Positions 54,224-63,275 of a DNA stretch of 64,000 nt are shown here, one piece after another. The first letter of the stretch is position 1; each line of letters opens with the position of its first letter. The translations under genes and the position numbers were made by a program. The stretch spans positions 54,861 to 118,860 of the forward strand of contig NZ_QBUY01000011.1 of NCBI RefSeq assembly GCF_003121405.1. Reading direction: 5' to 3'. This stretch comes from Paraburkholderia sp. C35. GTDB taxonomy: Bacteria; Pseudomonadota; Gammaproteobacteria; Burkholderiales; Burkholderiaceae. The notes under the pieces are model-generated. The model was not told the origin of the DNA and made no database searches. It worked only from the letters and a program-made list of their open reading frames with translations.

Positions 54224-54859
54224 TCATTTCTTCAGGAGAGGAACGAGTTCCACGGCACTCTTGATGTTCAGCTTATAAAACAGCTTCGCCCGATGAACTT
54301 CGACCGTACGCACGCTGATGAATAACTCTTCCGCAATGATCTTGTTCGTCTTTCCCGCGACGATCCGTTCGGCGATTTCCAGCTCGCGCACTGTAAGCGC
54401 TTCCCCATTTGCCTGCAGCCGCTCTCGTTCCTCAGAAGCAAAAACCGTTTCTGCATGCTTCATACCCGCGACGACCTTGTCCACGAGCCGATTGTCGGAG
54501 AACGGCTTCTCGAGAAAGTCATATGCACCCGCTTTGATAGCCTCCACAGCCATCGAAATCTCGCCGTGAGCAGTCAGGAAGATGACCAGGTTGTGTGCAG
54601 GCAACCCGAGCTTCTTCAACTGCTCGAAGAGTTCGAAACCGGACATCCCAGGCATCCGCACATCAAGCAGGAATACCGCGGGACTTTCCTTCATACCGTC
54701 TGATCGCCACGATGCCAGAAACTGTCGGGGATCGGCAAAACCTGTGGAGGCAACGTTGCGAGACCTGAATAGCGCACCTAGCGAGTCGCGAATGAACTCA
54801 TCGTCGTCCACCAGATAGAGCCGTGCTCCTTTCTGCTCGCTTTTTTCACGCGTTGTCAT
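54224..54859 (-). CDS. Response regulator, FixJ/NarL-type
   Basis: The 211-residue protein has a receiver domain (residues 12-130: LYLVDDDEFIRDSLGALF, phosphoacceptor Asp in VFLLDVRMPGMSG, FLTAHGEISMAVEAIKAGAYDFLEKPF) and a LuxR-type helix-turn-helix C-terminus (ALTVRELEIAERIVAGKTNKIIAEELFISVRTVEVHRAKLF). GAGAGACA precedes the ATG. It lies between the sensor kinase and DctP genes in one operon and is the expected output of that kinase. Confidence 0.94.
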   Translation of the reverse strand: MTTREKSEQKGARLYLVDDDEFIRDSLGALFRSRNVASTGFADPRQFLASWRSDGMKESPAVFLLDVRMPGMSGFELFEQLKKLGLPAHNLVIFLTAHGEISMAVEAIKAGAYDFLEKPFSDNRLVDKVVAGMKHAETVFASEERERLQANGEALTVRELEIAERIVAGKTNKIIAEELFISVRTVEVHRAKLFYKLNIKSAVELVPLLKK

Positions 54860-54877
54860 TGATGTCTCTCACTACAC

Positions 54878-56974
54878 TTATGCGCTTCGAAGTCGGAACT
54901 GGAACGAGGCACCGCCAGTCGGAGATTTCCCATACACCAGCCGCGAATCAAGCAATTCCAGGGCCGTCCTGCAAACTGAAAGGCCCAAACCCATGCCGTC
55001 TGCCTTCGTAGTAGTAAACGAACTGGAGAGAATTGCATTTGCCTCCTCGCCGAGACCCGGTCCCGAATCCCGAACCTCGATAACGACGTATTGCATGTCG
55101 TCCTCAGGACGCCACATCGCAACGATCACTCTCTGATCCGCAGATGGCCAGGTAGCCATTGCCTCAAATGCATTCTTTGTCAGATTCAGCAGCACCTGCT
55201 CAAGCAACACTCTGTCGCCGATCACAGAAGGACAGGCGGCATCCAGATCCAGCTCGATAACGGAGTCCGGGCGCGGTGCCTGCAGGCGTACCAGCGGCAG
55301 CAGTTCTGTGATCAGTTGCGTCATATCCACCGGGCCAGGAACGGGTCCAGACTTGTGCACGAACTGCCTGATCCGTCGAATGACCAGGCCCGCTCGCTCC
55401 GCCTGATATCTCGCCTTTTCTAGCATCTGATACGCTTCCGAATGCTCTGCGTCGTGCCCGGCAGCTTCAAGAAGGTTTTTTCCCGCGCTGAGATAGCTGT
55501 TGATAGCGGTCAACGGCTGGTTCATTTCGTGAGCGAGGGTTGAAGTCATCTCGCCCATGGTAATGAGCCTAGACAGACGATTAACGCGCTCGTTCTGCGC
55601 GCTGAGCAACGACGCATTGCGTTTTTGCTCGGTCACATCGAGAACGGACGCCATATATCCTGATACAGCACCCGTACCGTCAAGCATCGGCGCCTCGAAA
55701 ATCGCGACATCGATTGACGTTCCATCCGATCGGGTCAAACGGGCCTCCAACGCTTTTTGTATCGCGCTGCCCTCAGCCCTGACTGAACACCCGGTCGCAC
55801 CGTCACGTGAACTCTCTACGAGAGTACCAATGAGTTCCCCCGTACTGCGTCCAACCATGGTGCAGTACGCCTGATTGACGTACGTAATGATGCCCGCTGT
55901 GTCAGTCGCCCGCATACCCGTAATCGTCGAGGCTTCCATCGCCTCCCTGAACGCCTGTTGGGAACGCAGGCGCTTTTCTGCAGCCGTCCGCCAGGCGAGA
56001 TCTCGCCACAACGCATAGACGGTCCATGCCAACAGGATGGACATGCCAACGACCGAAAGCGTCAAGACGTTCGGAATCAGCGATGGCGGCCCGAGCGTAC
56101 TATCGGCATCAAGGTAGAGCGTCTCATCTGCGAAAGGCGCCGCCAGACGATGGGTATAGACGCCCTTTCCGACCACGTGATGGTCGCGGGTCGCGAGGAC
56201 ATTACCTTCAAAGTCCTCAAGCGTGAGTTGCGTCTGATGCGCAAACCACCACGGAATTGTTGAAGCAAGTAATTGATCTAGCGAAATCGACGCGACAATC
56301 ACCTGACGCGTGCTATCGAGATACGTGGTCACGGCGAGAAGCATATGGACACCATGCTTGCGATCTTGCAATAGCGAAATAGCAGGCCCTCGCATCGTCT
56401 CTGCTTTACGCGCCACTGACCAAAGTTCGTCGTCGTTCGTTGTAAGCGCGTCTCCCGCTGCGCTCGCGCCTTCGCTCATGATGACATGCAGCTTGTCATT
56501 GTCACCGTGATCCTGCCACAGCGAAATCCGTCCAATCTCGGGACTTCGCTGCATGATTGCCGCTGCTCTGACGTGAAAATACTTCTCGCTCTGCGATGAC
56601 AATGCAAAGTCACGTTCTAGAGACTGCATCGCCTCAACAACCCGCTGTAACTCAAACACAACCGCCTGCTCGGCCCAGAGGGTATCTGATACGAGCTGTC
56701 GCTCCTGACGTGCGTGTTCGAGATTCTGCGACGCAAGCAGAAGCGCGCCCGTGACGACGACGATGAAGCAGATGACGCCAAGCGGTATCACCAACCGCAA
56801 TGGACCACTCGTAAATGATCGGAGACGCAAGAAATACTCACTTCTAGCAAGAATTTCAAACAGAGACCGCGCCCCATTCACGCCAAACAGAAGACGATGC
56901 CAGCGTTCACGCTGACATCGTCCGGTGGGTGTATTTTTCTTTGCCCACATTTCTGGTGGCGTGAGTAGCCTCAC
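54878..56974 (-). CDS. Sensor histidine kinase, DctS-like
   Basis: The 698-residue protein has an N-terminal membrane helix (VIPLGVICFIVVVTGALLLAS), a periplasmic sensor domain (about residues 85-310), a second helix (VLTLSVVGMSILLAWTVYALW), a PAS domain (FREAMEASTITGMRATDTAGII), the HisKA box with LAHEMNQPLTAINSYLSAG and the ATPase boxes TKNAFEAM and VRDSGPGLGEEAN. It probably senses a dicarboxylate in the periplasm, possibly via the DctP-like protein, and phosphorylates the FixJ-like regulator. The start is a GTG; ATG at 56950 is possible. Confidence 0.92.
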   Translation of the reverse strand: MRLLTPPEMWAKKNTPTGRCQRERWHRLLFGVNGARSLFEILARSEYFLRLRSFTSGPLRLVIPLGVICFIVVVTGALLLASQNLEHARQERQLVSDTLWAEQAVVFELQRVVEAMQSLERDFALSSQSEKYFHVRAAAIMQRSPEIGRISLWQDHGDNDKLHVIMSEGASAAGDALTTNDDELWSVARKAETMRGPAISLLQDRKHGVHMLLAVTTYLDSTRQVIVASISLDQLLASTIPWWFAHQTQLTLEDFEGNVLATRDHHVVGKGVYTHRLAAPFADETLYLDADSTLGPPSLIPNVLTLSVVGMSILLAWTVYALWRDLAWRTAAEKRLRSQQAFREAMEASTITGMRATDTAGIITYVNQAYCTMVGRSTGELIGTLVESSRDGATGCSVRAEGSAIQKALEARLTRSDGTSIDVAIFEAPMLDGTGAVSGYMASVLDVTEQKRNASLLSAQNERVNRLSRLITMGEMTSTLAHEMNQPLTAINSYLSAGKNLLEAAGHDAEHSEAYQMLEKARYQAERAGLVIRRIRQFVHKSGPVPGPVDMTQLITELLPLVRLQAPRPDSVIELDLDAACPSVIGDRVLLEQVLLNLTKNAFEAMATWPSADQRVIVAMWRPEDDMQYVVIEVRDSGPGLGEEANAILSSSFTTTKADGMGLGLSVCRTALELLDSRLVYGKSPTGGASFQFRLRSA

Positions 56975-56984
56975 GCGGATCGGT

Positions 56985-58319
56985 CTATATTGCTTCTGTT
57001 TCGCGAGCCGTCGACGCGGTCGCTACCACGTCCTTACGCGATTCAAACATCGGCTTATCCGCACTGCGACCCGATAGCTCTCGAGCCATGGCATCCCTGT
57101 CCAGTTCGCCTTCCCACGCCGAGACAACGACGGCAGCAACCGCATTGCCGATGATGTTCACAAGCGAACGGCACTCCGCCATGAAGCGATCGATACCGAG
57201 AATCAGCACCATCGCTGCGACGGGCACAGTGGGCACGACCGACAGACTGGCTGCCAGCGCCACAAAGCCTGCGCCAACAACGGCACTCGATCCCTTTGAT
57301 GTCAGCATGGTGACGGCGAACAACGTCAATTCCTGCGTCAGCGTAAGGTGAATGTTCGTCGCCTGCGCCAGGAACATCACTGCCAGCGTCATGTAGATGT
57401 TCGCGCCATCAAGATTGAACGAGTAACCCGTTGGCACAACCAGGCCGACCACCGCCTTCGAGCAACCCAGACGCTCGAGCTTCTGCATCAACTGCGGCAA
57501 CGCGGCTTCTGACGTGCTCGTCCCAAGAACGATGAACAACTCTTCCTTCAGGTATGCGAGAAAGCGAAAGACATTGAATCCCGCGAATTTCGCAATCGAA
57601 CCAAGCACCACGGCAACGAACGCGAACGCGGTCAGATAAAAAACGCCGATCAGTTTCAGGAGAGGAACGAGCGATCCGATTCCATACTTCCCCACTGTGA
57701 ACGCGATCGCACCGAATGCGCCGATAGGAGCGACTTTGGTAATGATCTTGACGAGCGAAAAGAAGACGCTCGACAGCTTTTCGATCGCTACGGTAATGCT
57801 TTGGGCTCGCTCGCCTGCGGCAGAGAGCGCGATTCCGAACATAACGGAGACGAAAAGAATGGGTAACGTCTCGCCCTTCGCGAAGGCATCAAAGAACGAG
57901 CCGGGAATAATTGCGAGCAGAAAACCCGCTACGCCATCCAGGTGTTCTGCCTGATTAACAAAGCCGGAAATCGCGTGCTGATCCAGCGATGAAATGGAGA
58001 CGTTAAAACCATCACCAGGGTGAAGAAAGTGGCCCGAGATAAGGCCGATGGCCAATGCCAACGACGAAACAATCTCAAAGTAGATTAAAGCTTTACCGCC
58101 AACCCGGCCTACTTTCTTCAGGTCACCCATGCTTGTAATGCCGGTGACCACTGTACAGAAGATAATTGGGCCGATCACCATACGGATGAGCTTGATGAAT
58201 GCGTCACCAAGCGGCTTCATCGACATGGCATACGATGGATACAGATGGCCGAGTACGATGCCAACGACAATCGCAAACAGAACCTGAAGATACAGGACTT
58301 TGTAGAAAGGTTGCTTCAT
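56985..58319 (-). CDS. dctA: C4-dicarboxylate:cation symporter DctA
   Basis: The 444-residue inner-membrane protein has the DctA family signatures: [34 protein letters not shown] (serine-rich hairpin), [21 protein letters not shown] and GADFxx-like region near [14 protein letters not shown]. About eight helices plus two re-entrant loops are visible. It imports succinate, fumarate or malate with protons. It is the first gene of the dctA-kinase-regulator-dctP operon; the palindrome GGTTTTAAAACC lies upstream. Confidence 0.95.
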   Translation of the reverse strand: MKQPFYKVLYLQVLFAIVVGIVLGHLYPSYAMSMKPLGDAFIKLIRMVIGPIIFCTVVTGITSMGDLKKVGRVGGKALIYFEIVSSLALAIGLISGHFLHPGDGFNVSISSLDQHAISGFVNQAEHLDGVAGFLLAIIPGSFFDAFAKGETLPILFVSVMFGIALSAAGERAQSITVAIEKLSSVFFSLVKIITKVAPIGAFGAIAFTVGKYGIGSLVPLLKLIGVFYLTAFAFVAVVLGSIAKFAGFNVFRFLAYLKEELFIVLGTSTSEAALPQLMQKLERLGCSKAVVGLVVPTGYSFNLDGANIYMTLAVMFLAQATNIHLTLTQELTLFAVTMLTSKGSSAVVGAGFVALAASLSVVPTVPVAAMVLILGIDRFMAECRSLVNIIGNAVAAVVVSAWEGELDRDAMARELSGRSADKPMFESRKDVVATASTARETEAI

Positions 58320-58523
58320 GGTGTCATCCTCACATACCCTGACTCATACGGCGTCGATGGGATCCAGCCGGCGGGTACTCACAGCACGCTCAATTCGCTG
58401 GCCGACTGGTTGCGTTATATTGTTTTTTTGGTTTTAAAACCGATCTGCGCGCAAACAGAACCCGGCTCGTAGTCCCAGCCGGACCCGCAATTCAATACAA
58501 AGAAAAAGCTGGCTTCGAGGCTC
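58320..58523. promoter_or_regulatory. dctA upstream control region
   Basis: The 204-bp gap holds a TATAAC -10-like box on the minus strand (58414-58419) preceded by the perfect 12-bp palindrome GGTTTTAAAACC (58430-58441), unusual in this GC-rich DNA. The palindrome overlaps the expected -35 region and could be an operator. No sigma-54 consensus was found here. Confidence 0.45.
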
Positions 58524-58919
58524 TTATTCGCTGCGCTCGTCTGCGATCCAGTCTTTGTTGAAGCCACCCAGAATCGGGTGATACATTTCGTCGCCCGTGT
58601 GCTGCGTGAATTCGATGTTCAGCCGATTGGTCTTCAGACCGAGCAATTCAACGCATGCTTCGATCAATTGTCGCGCGAGCTCTGCGCGTTGTTCGAGCGG
58701 ACGGCCACGACGGATGTCCAGCATCATGATTGCTGCTTCGTCGGGTTCGCCATCGGTGCAGCGCCACACCCCGCCTTTACCCACTTCACGGATAGCCACG
58801 GTGATGATGTTCGTGTTGACCTTCATCACGTCCGCGTAAATATCGCCGATTCGTTTGGCGGCGGCTTTCTTCTGGTCCGAGGTGTATTCGTAGGGTACGT
58901 CGAGTTGCAGATAGGGCAT
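58524..58919 (-). CDS. Tautomerase-superfamily protein
   Basis: From the ATG at 58919 (GAGGAAAT upstream) the 131-residue protein starts MPYLQLDVPYEYTSDQKKAAAKRIGDIYADVMKV, with Pro-1 after Met removal, and continues ITVAIREVGKGGVWRCTDGEPDEAAIMMLDIRRGRPLEQRAEL with Arg residues at positions used in catalysis by the superfamily. The ending HTGDEMYHPILGGFNKDW is typical of the larger tautomerases. It resembles the CaaD/MSAD-type subset but cannot be assigned to one. Located between dctA and xdhC on the same strand. Confidence 0.85.
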   Translation of the reverse strand: MPYLQLDVPYEYTSDQKKAAAKRIGDIYADVMKVNTNIITVAIREVGKGGVWRCTDGEPDEAAIMMLDIRRGRPLEQRAELARQLIEACVELLGLKTNRLNIEFTQHTGDEMYHPILGGFNKDWIADERSE

Positions 58920-59142
58920 GATTTCCTCAACTTTCGAGATGGAGCGACACAGCAGCGCGTCGTCCCGGTTTAAACAAAGTATGCGATTGCGGGTGTACCG
59001 TAACAATACGTAGTTCCCACATTCAGCTAGCCGGTCTGTAATACTCCACGGACCGATTAACCCCCTAAAAAACAGGTATTCCAACGGGGCGACGACTGAT
59101 GTCATTCACGAAAGGCTTCTCGTCGTAAGGTCGCGCTCGCGA

Positions 59143-60150
59143 TTATCCTATCTGCTCACGGCGGCGCTTACCACCCTCCACAGTCGCACTCTCCGCCGGC
59201 TCGACGCCATTCTTGTAGGCCGTCACTTCGGCCAGAATCGACACGGCGATCTCCGGAGGAGTTTTACTGCCAATGTAGAGGCCAGCCGGACCGCGAAAGC
59301 GCGCCAACTCTTCTTCTGTAACGTCAAACAGTTTGAGCCGATCACGCCGCGCCGCATTGTTGCGCCTCGACCCAAGTGCACCCACGTAGAAGGCCGGCGT
59401 CTTCAACGCTTCCATCAAGGCGAGGTCGTCCAGCTTGGGATCGTGTGTGAGGGCGACCACGGCACAACGCTCGTCAAGCTGCATGTCAATCACCGTGTCA
59501 TCAGGCATGGAGTGCACAACACGCACACCGGGCAAACTCCAACCAGCCGTATATTCGGTTCTTGGGTCGCATACCGTAATCTGATAATCAAGGCCCAATG
59601 CGAGCATGCAAAGGTAACGCGATAAATCCCCCGCGCCGATCACCAGCATCCGGTAACGTGGGCCGAGCACGGCCTTCAATGTCGTCCCGTCGTACGAGAG
59701 TCCATCAGTCTGTGTCGCTGCTGACATGTGCACAGCACCCGTGGACATGTCCAACGTGCGACTTATCAGCTTGCCGCTATCGAGCGCAACGAGCAATTCG
59801 CCGAGTTTGCTATTTTCCCGATGCAAAGGTTCGAGGACCAGCCGGATCGTGCCGCCACATGGCAGACCAAACTGCCTCGCTTCCTCCGCTGTGACGCCAT
59901 AGGTCACAGCTTCCGGATGCTGCAATTCAGAGGTGTGTGTGCGAAAGCGTGCGATCAGATCGTCCTCGATGCAGCCGCCAGACACCGAACCAACGATGCG
60001 GCCATCGCCTCGCAATGCGAGCATTGCACCCTCAGGACGTGGGGACGAACCCCATGTGCTTACTACGGTCGCAAGAAGGACTTCGTGCCCCTCATGCATC
60101 CACTGCACACTCGTTCTGATCACATCCAGATCGACGCTATCCACTTTCAC
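59143..60150 (-). CDS. XdhC family protein
   Basis: The 335-residue protein has the N-terminal XdhC/CoxI motif (VLLATVVSTWGSSPRPEGAMLAL, VGSVSGGCIEDDL) and a C-terminal NAD-binding Rossmann-like domain (YRMLVIGAGDLSRYLCMLA, LGSRRNNAARRDRL). XdhC proteins help insert or sulfurate molybdenum cofactor in xanthine dehydrogenase-type enzymes. No molybdoenzyme gene is in the window, so its partner lies elsewhere. Start GTG at 60150, or GTG at 60144 next to GAGAGG. Confidence 0.9.
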   Translation of the reverse strand: MKVDSVDLDVIRTSVQWMHEGHEVLLATVVSTWGSSPRPEGAMLALRGDGRIVGSVSGGCIEDDLIARFRTHTSELQHPEAVTYGVTAEEARQFGLPCGGTIRLVLEPLHRENSKLGELLVALDSGKLISRTLDMSTGAVHMSAATQTDGLSYDGTTLKAVLGPRYRMLVIGAGDLSRYLCMLALGLDYQITVCDPRTEYTAGWSLPGVRVVHSMPDDTVIDMQLDERCAVVALTHDPKLDDLALMEALKTPAFYVGALGSRRNNAARRDRLKLFDVTEEELARFRGPAGLYIGSKTPPEIAVSILAEVTAYKNGVEPAESATVEGGKRRREQIG

Positions 60151-60233
60151 CTCTCGAATCCGGCAGCTCCGTCAAACGTCCTACAGAGTCAGCGTTCCAG
60201 AAAAAAGTCGCACGCTATAACGCATATCGGGAA

Positions 60234-60308
60234 ACTGGCTGGCAAGCCAGTCCCGTTAACTCAGCAGAGCGTTGCTTGTCAGAAAACCAGCAACGCCCGG
60301 ATTGCTGA
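60234..60308 (-). terminator. Tandem hairpins downstream of the PfpI-like gene
   Basis: Two perfect stems lie just after the minus-strand gene: GCGTTGCT/AGCAACGC (60269-60276 and 60289-60296) and ACTGGCT/AGCCAGT (60234-60240 and 60245-60251, loop GGCA). On the minus strand the second is followed by TTTCCC, a weak U-run. They plausibly terminate the PfpI-like transcript. Confidence 0.5.
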
Positions 60309-60310
60309 AC

Positions 60311-61186
60311 TTACTTCGACGTCTGTGCGTTCAACTTGGCGACCAGCGCTTCACCCAAAGCGTGGTCCGAGAAGGGCTGCTGACCCGTAACCAGTTCACG
60401 GTCGACGACAACATTGCTCTTCCACGGCTCGGCGATCTGCACGTCGGCGCCTGCCTTTTGCAGTGCCTCATCCGTGTAGAACTGGACCTGACCGCCCAGC
60501 GGCTTGCCTTCGCCTTCGAGCTGCTTTTCTTCTGCGCTTGAGAACACGGTGACCTTGTAACCTGCGTACGGCCAGCCTTGCTTGAGCTTGTCGATCGATG
60601 CGCCGTCATCGGCAATCAAAGCCTTGTCAAAAGCGGTCGGATTTTTCATGGTCGACAGCAGCGCAATCGGACCGTGGCAGATGATGCCCGTAGGACGGCC
60701 CGTATCGTGGAAGCTAACCAGAATCTTGCCCAGGTTCTTGTCCTTCAGCAGATCCTGCATCGGTGCATGACCGCCGGGCATGAAGAGGCCCACGTAGCTC
60801 TGCGTGCCTTTGGCAGCGACAGTCGAGAGCTTCATGGGATGCTTGATGCCCGCGAAGCCGCCGACAAATTTCAGCGCATCTTCGCGCTTTGCATCGTCGT
60901 TACCGAAAAACATCTTGTTGTTTGAATTCTCATCCATCGACGGCGTGTCACCCTTCGGGTTGGCGAACACGGGCGTGTAGCCGGCGTCGACGATCTGCTT
61001 CAGCGGAATCGCCAGCTCATTCAGGTAGTAACCAGTCTTGTATGTCTTCCCGTCACGGAGATCAAGCGTGTGCGCGCTCGACAGAACCACCAGAACCTTG
61101 CCATGCGACTGTGCCGAGGCGATAGTCGGTGCCGCTGCTGCAATACCGAGTGCGAGAACGAGACTGCTGATTTTGAACTTGTTCAT
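60311..61186 (-). CDS. Exported DJ-1/PfpI family protein (HchA-like)
   Basis: The 291-residue protein has a clear signal peptide (SLVLALGIAAAAPTIASAQ) and a DJ-1/PfpI core: KVLVVLSSAH, YYLNELAIPL with a conserved Glu, GLFMPGGHAPMQDL, and GIICHGPIALL with the nucleophile Cys-His. Family members are glyoxalase/deglycase or chaperone-like. A periplasmic location is unusual for this fold and is the main special feature. It precedes convergent XdhC across a double-hairpin terminator region. Confidence 0.9.
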   Translation of the reverse strand: MNKFKISSLVLALGIAAAAPTIASAQSHGKVLVVLSSAHTLDLRDGKTYKTGYYLNELAIPLKQIVDAGYTPVFANPKGDTPSMDENSNNKMFFGNDDAKREDALKFVGGFAGIKHPMKLSTVAAKGTQSYVGLFMPGGHAPMQDLLKDKNLGKILVSFHDTGRPTGIICHGPIALLSTMKNPTAFDKALIADDGASIDKLKQGWPYAGYKVTVFSSAEEKQLEGEGKPLGGQVQFYTDEALQKAGADVQIAEPWKSNVVVDRELVTGQQPFSDHALGEALVAKLNAQTSK

Positions 61187-61307
61187 AGATGAAAATTACC
61201 TACGTTGATTAGTACAACTGTGTAAATAGAAAATTGCAAATTTGATTCTGATCCACGTAACCGATGTGCCAATTATCAAATCTGCCGTCGCGGCGGCAGA
61301 TAAGACG

Positions 61308-62018
61308 CTATCGGGATGAAGCCATGGATACAAACTCACCCTGGTCAAGTCCAGCCAAAGCCGTCCTCACCATGTTCTCCGCCGCTCTTGTGTTACTTAA
61401 TGGTGCCCATGCGTGCTCCAGATCCGCGAGATTCAGGGAACTTCTGTACTTGGATTCAGGCAACACCACCTGAAGCCTGATTCCCTGGTCGCTGAACTCC
61501 TGGTGCACCGATTTTGAATACGTCAGCACATAGGCGGCGATGGCCTCACACATCCCACCCTTACATTCCGGTTGGTGTGCCGCCACCGTCGCCACCTGAA
61601 TAATCGTTCCCTTCCCACGCGATGCGAATACCGGCGCAATCACTGTAGTAAAGCGGGTCAAAGCCCCAAGGTTCACTGCGATGATCGGGCTGATCTGGCT
61701 GGTGTCACCGTTCTGTATGGAAGCAGTGGCACCGATTCCGGCGTTGTTGACTAACATCGTGATACTCGAATCGCTACGCAGAAGCGATTCAACGCTTTGC
61801 ATACCCGCTTGCCTCGCGAGGTCGGCCTGCATCACTTCGAAACTACGCCCTGTCTTGTCTGTGAGGTGACTTGCGAGTTGATTCATCCGTGCACGGTTGC
61901 GCGCAACCATAATCACGTCATACCCGCGCTCAGCAAGCTGCTCTGCATAGCACGCACCGACGCCACTTGACGCGCCGGTCACGACTGCAGTTCCCTTACT
62001 GACGACTCCCTCAATCAA
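61308..62018 (-). CDS. SDR-fold protein lacking catalytic Tyr and Lys
   Basis: From the TTG at 62018 (GGAGAAG upstream, conserved in the remnant at 40965) the product has TGASSGVG, NNAG and the NADP-binding fold of COG0300-like SDRs. Aligned without gaps to the SDR at 42471, the segment IASVV-x12-YSASK corresponds to VATVA-x12-CEAIA: the catalytic Ser is Thr, Tyr is Cys and Lys is Ala. It is therefore probably catalytically inactive in the usual sense and may act as a binding or regulatory protein. It is divergent from the glxA-type gene at 62145. Confidence 0.82.
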   Translation of the reverse strand: MIEGVVSKGTAVVTGASSGVGACYAEQLAERGYDVIMVARNRARMNQLASHLTDKTGRSFEVMQADLARQAGMQSVESLLRSDSSITMLVNNAGIGATASIQNGDTSQISPIIAVNLGALTRFTTVIAPVFASRGKGTIIQVATVAAHQPECKGGMCEAIAAYVLTYSKSVHQEFSDQGIRLQVVLPESKYRSSLNLADLEHAWAPLSNTRAAENMVRTALAGLDQGEFVSMASSR

Positions 62019-62087
62019 GGCTCTTCTCCGAAAATGCCTGCTAGTTTCCAAGCGTGAATGAATCTTAGATTTATGCGATCATCCGCT

Positions 62088-62117
62088 CAATGACGTAGAT
62101 GCAACGTTTTCTGCCAT
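62088..62117. promoter_or_regulatory. Repeated motif upstream of glxA-type gene 2
   Basis: CTCAATGACGTAGATGC followed by AACGTTTTCTGCCAT is the same motif as before the first glxA-type gene, about 28 bp before the ATG at 62145. Confidence 0.55.
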
Positions 62118-62144
62118 CGACGTTTTGATCTATCGGAGATTCCC

Positions 62145-63092
62145 ATGCAGAAGGTTGGACTCGTTGTCTTCCCTGACTTTCAATCGCTCGGACTCGCTGT
62201 CACGACCGTTTTCGAATACGCCAACATCATGAGCGGCGAACAGATCTACGATCTGTCGCTGGTTTCGGAACTCGGCGGACTCGTCAAATCGTCGCAAGGC
62301 TTCTCGGTCGAGACCAGTACGTTTGTCCGACGGAAATTCGACACGTTGATCGTCACTGGCGACAACAAGACTGCCAAGCCCAGTGAAGGACTCAAGGAAT
62401 ATCTGCGCGCGTCGAGCCGGCATTCACGCCGGATCTGCGCTATTTGCACAGGGGCATTTATCCTCGCGGAAGCAGGGTTGCTGGAAGGACGCCGCGCGAC
62501 GACTCACTGGCAGTTCGCCAAGGCGTTTGAGAAAGCCTATCCGAATGTCCAGATGGAAGAGGATCGCATCTTCATGATCGACGGGCATGTCTGGACGTCG
62601 GCTGGCATGAGCGCCGGTGTTGACCTTGCACTCGCGCTCGTGGAGAAGGATCTCGGGCAGCAGATGGCTCGCGACATCGCCCGAAAACTGGTGGTGACTC
62701 ACCGACGTGCGGGCGGACAGTCACAGTACTCTGCCTTGCTTGAGCTCGATGCGAAAACAGATCGTGTTCAAAGCGCCCTCGCCTATGCGAAGGAAAATCT
62801 GACGTCGGAGTTGTCAGTCGAAGAACTTGCGGAAGCCGCGAATCTCAGTCCACGACAGTTCAGCAGAATTTTCCGCGAAGAAACGGGACAATCTCCGGCC
62901 AAAGCTATCGAACGCCTCCGCGTCGAAGCCGCGAGAACGATGATGGAAACGGGCCGCCATTCAATCGACCGAATTGCCCGGGAAACAGGCTTTGGCGACC
63001 GCGAGCGTATGCGTCGGGCGGTTCTGCGCGCGTTCGGCCAGCCTCCACAGTCGATACAACGAACCGCCTCCGCTTCTTCAGTTCTGGCTTGA
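62145..63092 (+). CDS. GlxA-family regulator (DJ-1/PfpI plus AraC), copy 2
   Basis: The 315-residue protein is closely similar to the one at 41081, with the same DJ-1/PfpI part (elbow Cys in RICAICTGAFILAEAG) and AraC helix-turn-helix (RMRRAVLRAFGQPP). Over the first 84 bases the two genes differ at about ten positions. It is followed by the second SDR copy and lies divergent to an inactive-looking SDR. CGGAGA lies before the ATG. Confidence 0.93.
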   Translation: MQKVGLVVFPDFQSLGLAVTTVFEYANIMSGEQIYDLSLVSELGGLVKSSQGFSVETSTFVRRKFDTLIVTGDNKTAKPSEGLKEYLRASSRHSRRICAICTGAFILAEAGLLEGRRATTHWQFAKAFEKAYPNVQMEEDRIFMIDGHVWTSAGMSAGVDLALALVEKDLGQQMARDIARKLVVTHRRAGGQSQYSALLELDAKTDRVQSALAYAKENLTSELSVEELAEAANLSPRQFSRIFREETGQSPAKAIERLRVEAARTMMETGRHSIDRIARETGFGDRERMRRAVLRAFGQPPQSIQRTASASSVLA

Positions 63093-63173
63093 TACCCTTT
63101 CATACGGAGTCGTTTGACGACTCAAGGCTCTGTTAGGGCACGGCGACCGGTCGTCTATTCTGCCTCTCACGCA

Positions 63174-63204
63174 ATGGCCGGAATCGTTGCGTATCTGACA
63201 TTTG
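63174..63204. promoter_or_regulatory. Repeated motif ahead of SDR copy 2
   Basis: AATGGCCGGAATCGTTGC followed by GTATCTGACATTTGCG is identical to the core before SDR copy 1 and lies about 72-102 bp before the ATG at 63276. Confidence 0.5.
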
Positions 63205-63275
63205 CGCCAGCGCTTGGACCGCGTATCTTTCGTCTCGAAGTCGAAATTTATCGGCCTAACCCATTGGAGCAAATC

